Below are positions 5,850 to 8,250 of a stretch of DNA of 8,250 nt, piece by piece. The position numbers were made by a program, and so were the translations under genes. Origin of the DNA: an uncultured Clostridia bacterium (GTDB taxonomy: Bacteria > Bacillota > Clostridia > Oscillospirales > Acutalibacteraceae). Position 1 is the first letter of the stretch; each line of letters starts with the position of its first letter. The stretch is taken from NCBI GenBank assembly GCA_947626485.1, contig CANQSG010000087.1:1-8250 (forward strand), in the 5' to 3' direction. The notes beneath the pieces are model-generated. The model did not search any database, was not told the DNA's origin, and saw only the letters and a list, made by a program, of their open reading frames with translations.

Positions 5850-5974
5850 TCTGATTTCCTCCTGAGGTTTTTCCTCCGTCTTCCCCTGCGGTTGGCGGGA
5901 CGCGCAGCAGCGCCACCTGCCCGTCAATAGGGAAAACGTGTGTATTTTCGCCGGCAATCGGGCAGATTGCCAGC
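5850..5974 (-). promoter_or_regulatory. Structured 5' leader of rpsB (about 125 nt), candidate autoregulatory site
   Basis: From the predicted transcription start to the rpsB ATG the transcript can fold into two main hairpins. The first, at the 5' end, pairs 5965-5974 with 5950-5959 (10 bp, one G-U, 5-nt TGCCC loop). The second closes with a 9-bp helix pairing 5930-5938 with 5877-5885 (one G-U) and encloses a bulged GGTGGCG/CGCCAACC-type stem. The AGGAGG site at 5858-5863 lies just outside the second hairpin. Autoregulation of rpsB-tsf by S2 binding its leader is established in E. coli; that this leader does the same is inference. I could not match it to a named riboswitch or a known S2-leader consensus. 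Confidence 0.5.
5858..5863 (-). promoter_or_regulatory. rpsB ribosome binding site
   Basis: Perfect AGGAGG on the minus strand, 8 nt from the ATG at 5849. It decides against the upstream in-frame ATG at 5957, which lies inside the first leader hairpin. Confidence 0.87.
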
Positions 5975-5980
5975 CGTACT

Positions 5981-6009
5981 ATTATAGCACAGCGGTTTCG
6001 CTTTTGCAA
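5981..6009 (-). promoter_or_regulatory. SigA-type promoter for rpsB-tsf, with extended -10
   Basis: The minus strand has -35 TTGCAA (6004-6009), a 17-nt spacer and a perfect -10 TATAAT (5981-5986). A TGC directly before the -10 makes an extended -10 element. The predicted start is near 5974. The combination suggests a strong promoter, as expected for a ribosomal-protein operon. Confidence 0.87.
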
Positions 6010-6065
6010 GAAAAATTTTCGGCAAGTTTTTCGCGGAATTTTTTCACCCCGCTCCTCCACTGCCC

Positions 6066-6084
6066 CGCCGGCGCAAAACCGGCG
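6066..6084. repeat. Inverted repeat abutting the alaS -35 box
   Basis: CGCCGG (6066-6071) and CCGGCG (6079-6084) form a 6-bp perfect inverted repeat with a 7-nt spacer, ending at the base before the alaS TTGACA. The position would suit an activator or repressor operator. The motif is short and GC-rich enough to occur by chance here. Confidence 0.35.
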
Positions 6085-6113
6085 TTGACAACGCTTTTTA
6101 TTCGGTATATAAT
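6085..6113 (+). promoter_or_regulatory. Perfect-consensus SigA-type promoter for alaS
   Basis: TTGACA (6085-6090), a 17-nt spacer and TATAAT (6108-6113) match the housekeeping sigma consensus at all twelve positions. The predicted start near 6120 gives a leader of about 28 nt, too short to hold a T-box. It fires away from the rpsB promoter; the two -35 boxes are 75 bp apart. Confidence 0.93.
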
Positions 6114-6133
6114 AAGAAGCGAATTCTACGGAT

Positions 6134-6138
6134 GGGAG
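6134..6138 (+). promoter_or_regulatory. alaS ribosome binding site
   Basis: GGGAG, 9 nt before the ATG at 6148. It is weaker than the AGGAGG sites before most of the minus-strand genes. Confidence 0.7.
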
Positions 6139-6147
6139 ACACAAAGC

Positions 6148-8250
6148 ATGGAATGGACCTCACTCAACGATCTGCGCGAGCGTTATCTCGCGTTTTTTGA
6201 AAGCAAGGGGCACCTGCGGCACGGGAGCTTTTCGCTCGTCCCGGTCAACGATCCCTCGCTGCTGCTCATCAATTCGGGCATGGCGCCGATGAAGAAATTT
6301 TTCACCGGCGAGGTCACGCCGCCGCGCAAGCGCATGACGACCTGCCAGAAGTGCATCCGCACGCCCGACATCGAGCAGGTCGGGAAAACGGCGCGCCACG
6401 GCACCTTTTTCGAGATGCTCGGCAATTTCTCCTTCGGCGATTACTTCAAGCCGGAGGCGACGGCGTGGGCGTGGGAATTCTGCACGCGGGTGCTGGAAAT
6501 GCCGGTCGAGCGCATCTGGATCAGCATTTACGAAAACGACGACGAGGCCTTCCGCATCTGGACCGAGCAGGTCGGCGTCGCGCCCGACCACATCGTGCGG
6601 CTCGGCAAGGAGGACAATTTCTGGGAGCACGGCAGCGGCCCCTGCGGCCCCTGCTCCGAGCTCTATTTCGACCGGGGCGCGCAGTACGGCTGCGGCAAGC
6701 CGACCTGCGGCGTCGGCTGCGACTGCGACCGCTACGTCGAGTTCTGGAACCTCGTCTTTACGCAGTTCGATTCGGACGGCAAGGGCAATTACGCCCCGCT
6801 CGACCACCCCAACATCGACACCGGCATGGGGCTCGAGCGCCTCGCCTGCATTTTGCAGGGGGTCGACAACATCTTCGAGGTCGACACGGTGCAGAACATC
6901 ATCCGGCACTTGACGAGGATCAGCGGCGTCGCCTACCACAGCGACCCCGCGCACGACGTTTCGATCCGGGTCATCACCGACCACATCCGCTCGACGACCT
7001 TCTTGCTGGGCGACGGCGTCATGCCCTCGAACGAGGGGCGGGGCTACGTTCTGCGCCGGCTGCTGCGCCGGGCAGCGCGGCACGGGCGGCTGCTCGGCAT
7101 CGAGCGCCCCTTTTTGCAGGAACTCAGCGAGACCGTCATTCACGAGAGCGGCGGCGCTTACCCCGAGCTGATCGAAAAGAAGGAGCTCATCGGCAAGGTC
7201 ATTTCGGTCGAGGAAGCCGCCTTCGGCAAGACCATCGACCAGGGACTGAGCCTGCTCAACGACCTCATTCAGCCGGGCGGACGGCTTTCGGGGGACGACG
7301 CCTTCCGGCTTTACGACACCTACGGTTTCCCGCTCGACCTGACGAAGGATATTTTGGCGGAGCACGACATGACGGTCGACGAGGAGACCTTCGCCGCCCG
7401 CATGGCCGAGCAGCGCACCCGCGCCCGCAACGCCCGGCGCGGCGCCGACGCCGAAGCCTGGAAGGGCGAGGGCGGCCGGTTCAGCGACGTTGCGGCGACG
7501 GTGTTCTGCGGCTATACGCAGGACAAAGCGGACGCGACGGTGCTCGCCCTCGAGCGCGACGGCGCGCCGGTCGAAACCCTGACGGCGGGCGAGGCCGGCA
7601 GTCTTGTGCTCGATACCACCCCGTTTTACGCCGAGAGCGGCGGCCAGGTCGGCGACACCGGCCTGCTGACGGCGGCGGGCGGCGTCTTCCGCGTCACCGA
7701 CACGCAAAAGACGGCGTCGGGCGTTTTTGTCCACACCGGCACGATGGAAGCGGGCGCCCTTTCGCGCGGCGACGGCGTGACCGCCGAGATCGACGTCGAC
7801 CGCCGCATGGCGATCCGCCGCAATCACACGGCGGCGCACTTATTGCAGGCGGGGCTGCGGCAGGTGCTCGGCACCCACGTCGAGCAGGCCGGGCAGCTCG
7901 TCAACGAGTCCGCCGTCCGCTTCGATTTTACACATTTTTCCGCCCTGACGGGCGAGGAGCTCCGGAAGGTGGAAGCCTGGGTCAACAATACCATTCTCGC
8001 CGCGCTGCCGGTCGACAACCGCGAAATGCCGATTGCCGAAGCGAAACAAATGGGCGCGATGGCGCTTTTCGGCGAGAAATACGGCGAGGTCGTCCGGGTC
8101 GTCGCCGCCGGTGACCGCTCGATCGAACTCTGCGGCGGCACCCACGTCGACAACACTGCAAAGCTCGGCCTCTTCCGCATCGTTTCGGAAAGCTCGGTCG
8201 CGGCCGGGGTGCGGCGCATCGAGGCCGTGACGGGCGAAGGCGTCCTGCGG
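6148..8250 (+). CDS. alaS: Alanyl-tRNA synthetase (partial, C-terminus beyond window)
   Basis: Charges tRNA-Ala with alanine and hydrolyses mischarged Ser- or Gly-tRNA-Ala; cytosolic. I translated 701 uninterrupted codons to the right edge. Full-length enzymes are about 870-880 residues, so the oligomerisation/C-Ala region is missing. The class II catalytic core is at the N-terminus: motif 1 region INSGMAPMKKFFTGE (41-55), motif 2 RHGTFFEMLGNFSFGDYFK (83-101), FWEHGSGPCGPCSELYFD (158-175) and motif 3 DTGMGLERL (224-232). The editing domain shows TPFYAESGGQVGDTG (491-505) and the zinc-binding HTAAH (560-564) with CGGTH (662-666), so H560, H564, C662 and H666 are all present. A cysteine-bearing insertion (C182, C187, C191, C193) precedes DRYVEFWN; I recall this from clostridial AlaRS. 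The ATG has GGGAG at 9 nt and a perfect promoter upstream. Long frames overlapping it on both strands are shadows. Confidence 0.98.
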   Translation, partial: MEWTSLNDLRERYLAFFESKGHLRHGSFSLVPVNDPSLLLINSGMAPMKKFFTGEVTPPRKRMTTCQKCIRTPDIEQVGKTARHGTFFEMLGNFSFGDYFKPEATAWAWEFCTRVLEMPVERIWISIYENDDEAFRIWTEQVGVAPDHIVRLGKEDNFWEHGSGPCGPCSELYFDRGAQYGCGKPTCGVGCDCDRYVEFWNLVFTQFDSDGKGNYAPLDHPNIDTGMGLERLACILQGVDNIFEVDTVQNIIRHLTRISGVAYHSDPAHDVSIRVITDHIRSTTFLLGDGVMPSNEGRGYVLRRLLRRAARHGRLLGIERPFLQELSETVIHESGGAYPELIEKKELIGKVISVEEAAFGKTIDQGLSLLNDLIQPGGRLSGDDAFRLYDTYGFPLDLTKDILAEHDMTVDEETFAARMAEQRTRARNARRGADAEAWKGEGGRFSDVAATVFCGYTQDKADATVLALERDGAPVETLTAGEAGSLVLDTTPFYAESGGQVGDTGLLTAAGGVFRVTDTQKTASGVFVHTGTMEAGALSRGDGVTAEIDVDRRMAIRRNHTAAHLLQAGLRQVLGTHVEQAGQLVNESAVRFDFTHFSALTGEELRKVEAWVNNTILAALPVDNREMPIAEAKQMGAMALFGEKYGEVVRVVAAGDRSIELCGGTHVDNTAKLGLFRIVSESSVAAGVRRIEAVTGEGVLR

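Noticed and set aside
5850..5957. 36-residue N-terminal extension of S2 from an ATG at 5957
   Set aside because: The ATG sits within a leader hairpin without a good ribosome binding site, the sequence is unlike S2, and AGGAGG precedes the ATG at 5849.
6160..7839. 559-codon open frame on the minus strand opposite alaS
   Set aside because: It is fully antisense to a gene with complete AlaRS motifs. Its translation is low-complexity Arg/Ala/Val/Asp-rich sequence with no recognisable domain, as expected from codon bias in GC-rich DNA.
6351..8114. 587-codon open frame on the plus strand overlapping alaS in another frame
   Set aside because: Its product is extremely rich in Arg, Gly and Pro, has no domain, and shares the strand with the verified alaS frame. 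It is a shadow.
1..8250. Mobile element, CRISPR array, toxin-antitoxin, phage defence or other novel system
   Set aside because: All coding space is accounted for by seven core minus-strand genes and alaS. There are no direct-repeat arrays, transposase motifs or accessory genes, and base composition looks even throughout.

Overview
This window is an ordinary housekeeping locus from a GC-rich bacterium (I estimate above 60% G+C by eye). The most likely source is Bacillota, class Clostridia, perhaps an Oscillospiraceae-like lineage. That rests on the gene order rpsB-tsf-pyrH-frr-uppS-cdsA-dxr, near-consensus AGGAGG ribosome binding sites before most genes, consensus SigA-type promoters, U-tract intrinsic terminators, and a cysteine-bearing AlaRS insertion that I recall from clostridial proteins. 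The genus cannot be fixed from the sequence alone.

Layout. Positions 1-5849 hold seven genes, all on the minus strand. Read in the direction of transcription they are rpsB (ribosomal protein S2), tsf (EF-Ts), pyrH (UMP kinase), frr (ribosome recycling factor), uppS (undecaprenyl diphosphate synthase), cdsA (CDP-diacylglycerol synthase) and dxr (DXP reductoisomerase, cut by the left edge). Positions 6148-8250 hold alaS (alanyl-tRNA synthetase) on the plus strand, cut by the right edge. A roughly 300-bp divergent intergenic region carries back-to-back promoters for rpsB and alaS.

The minus-strand cluster is not one simple operon. rpsB-tsf has its own promoter and a structured leader of about 125 nt, and ends at a strong terminator just after tsf. 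A 438-bp gap follows, with a 22-bp-stem hairpin, a second (bidirectional) terminator, two more hairpins, and a consensus promoter for pyrH-frr. A third strong terminator lies between frr and uppS. I found no good promoter between it and uppS, so uppS-cdsA-dxr is probably read through from pyrH-frr at reduced level or driven from a promoter inside upstream coding sequence. cdsA and dxr overlap by 4 bases (ATGA).

Together the genes cover translation (S2, EF-Ts, RRF, AlaRS), pyrimidine nucleotide supply (UMP kinase) and envelope precursors: MEP-pathway isoprenoids from Dxr, the C55 lipid carrier from UppS, and CDP-diacylglycerol for phospholipids from CdsA.

I found no mobile element, CRISPR array, tRNA or rRNA, and no evidence of a novel system. 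The most useful leads are regulatory: the terminator inside the cluster, the rpsB leader, the long hairpin after tsf, and the apparent lack of a T-box before alaS. Many long ORFs overlap the real genes in other frames; I judge them by-products of high-GC coding sequence.
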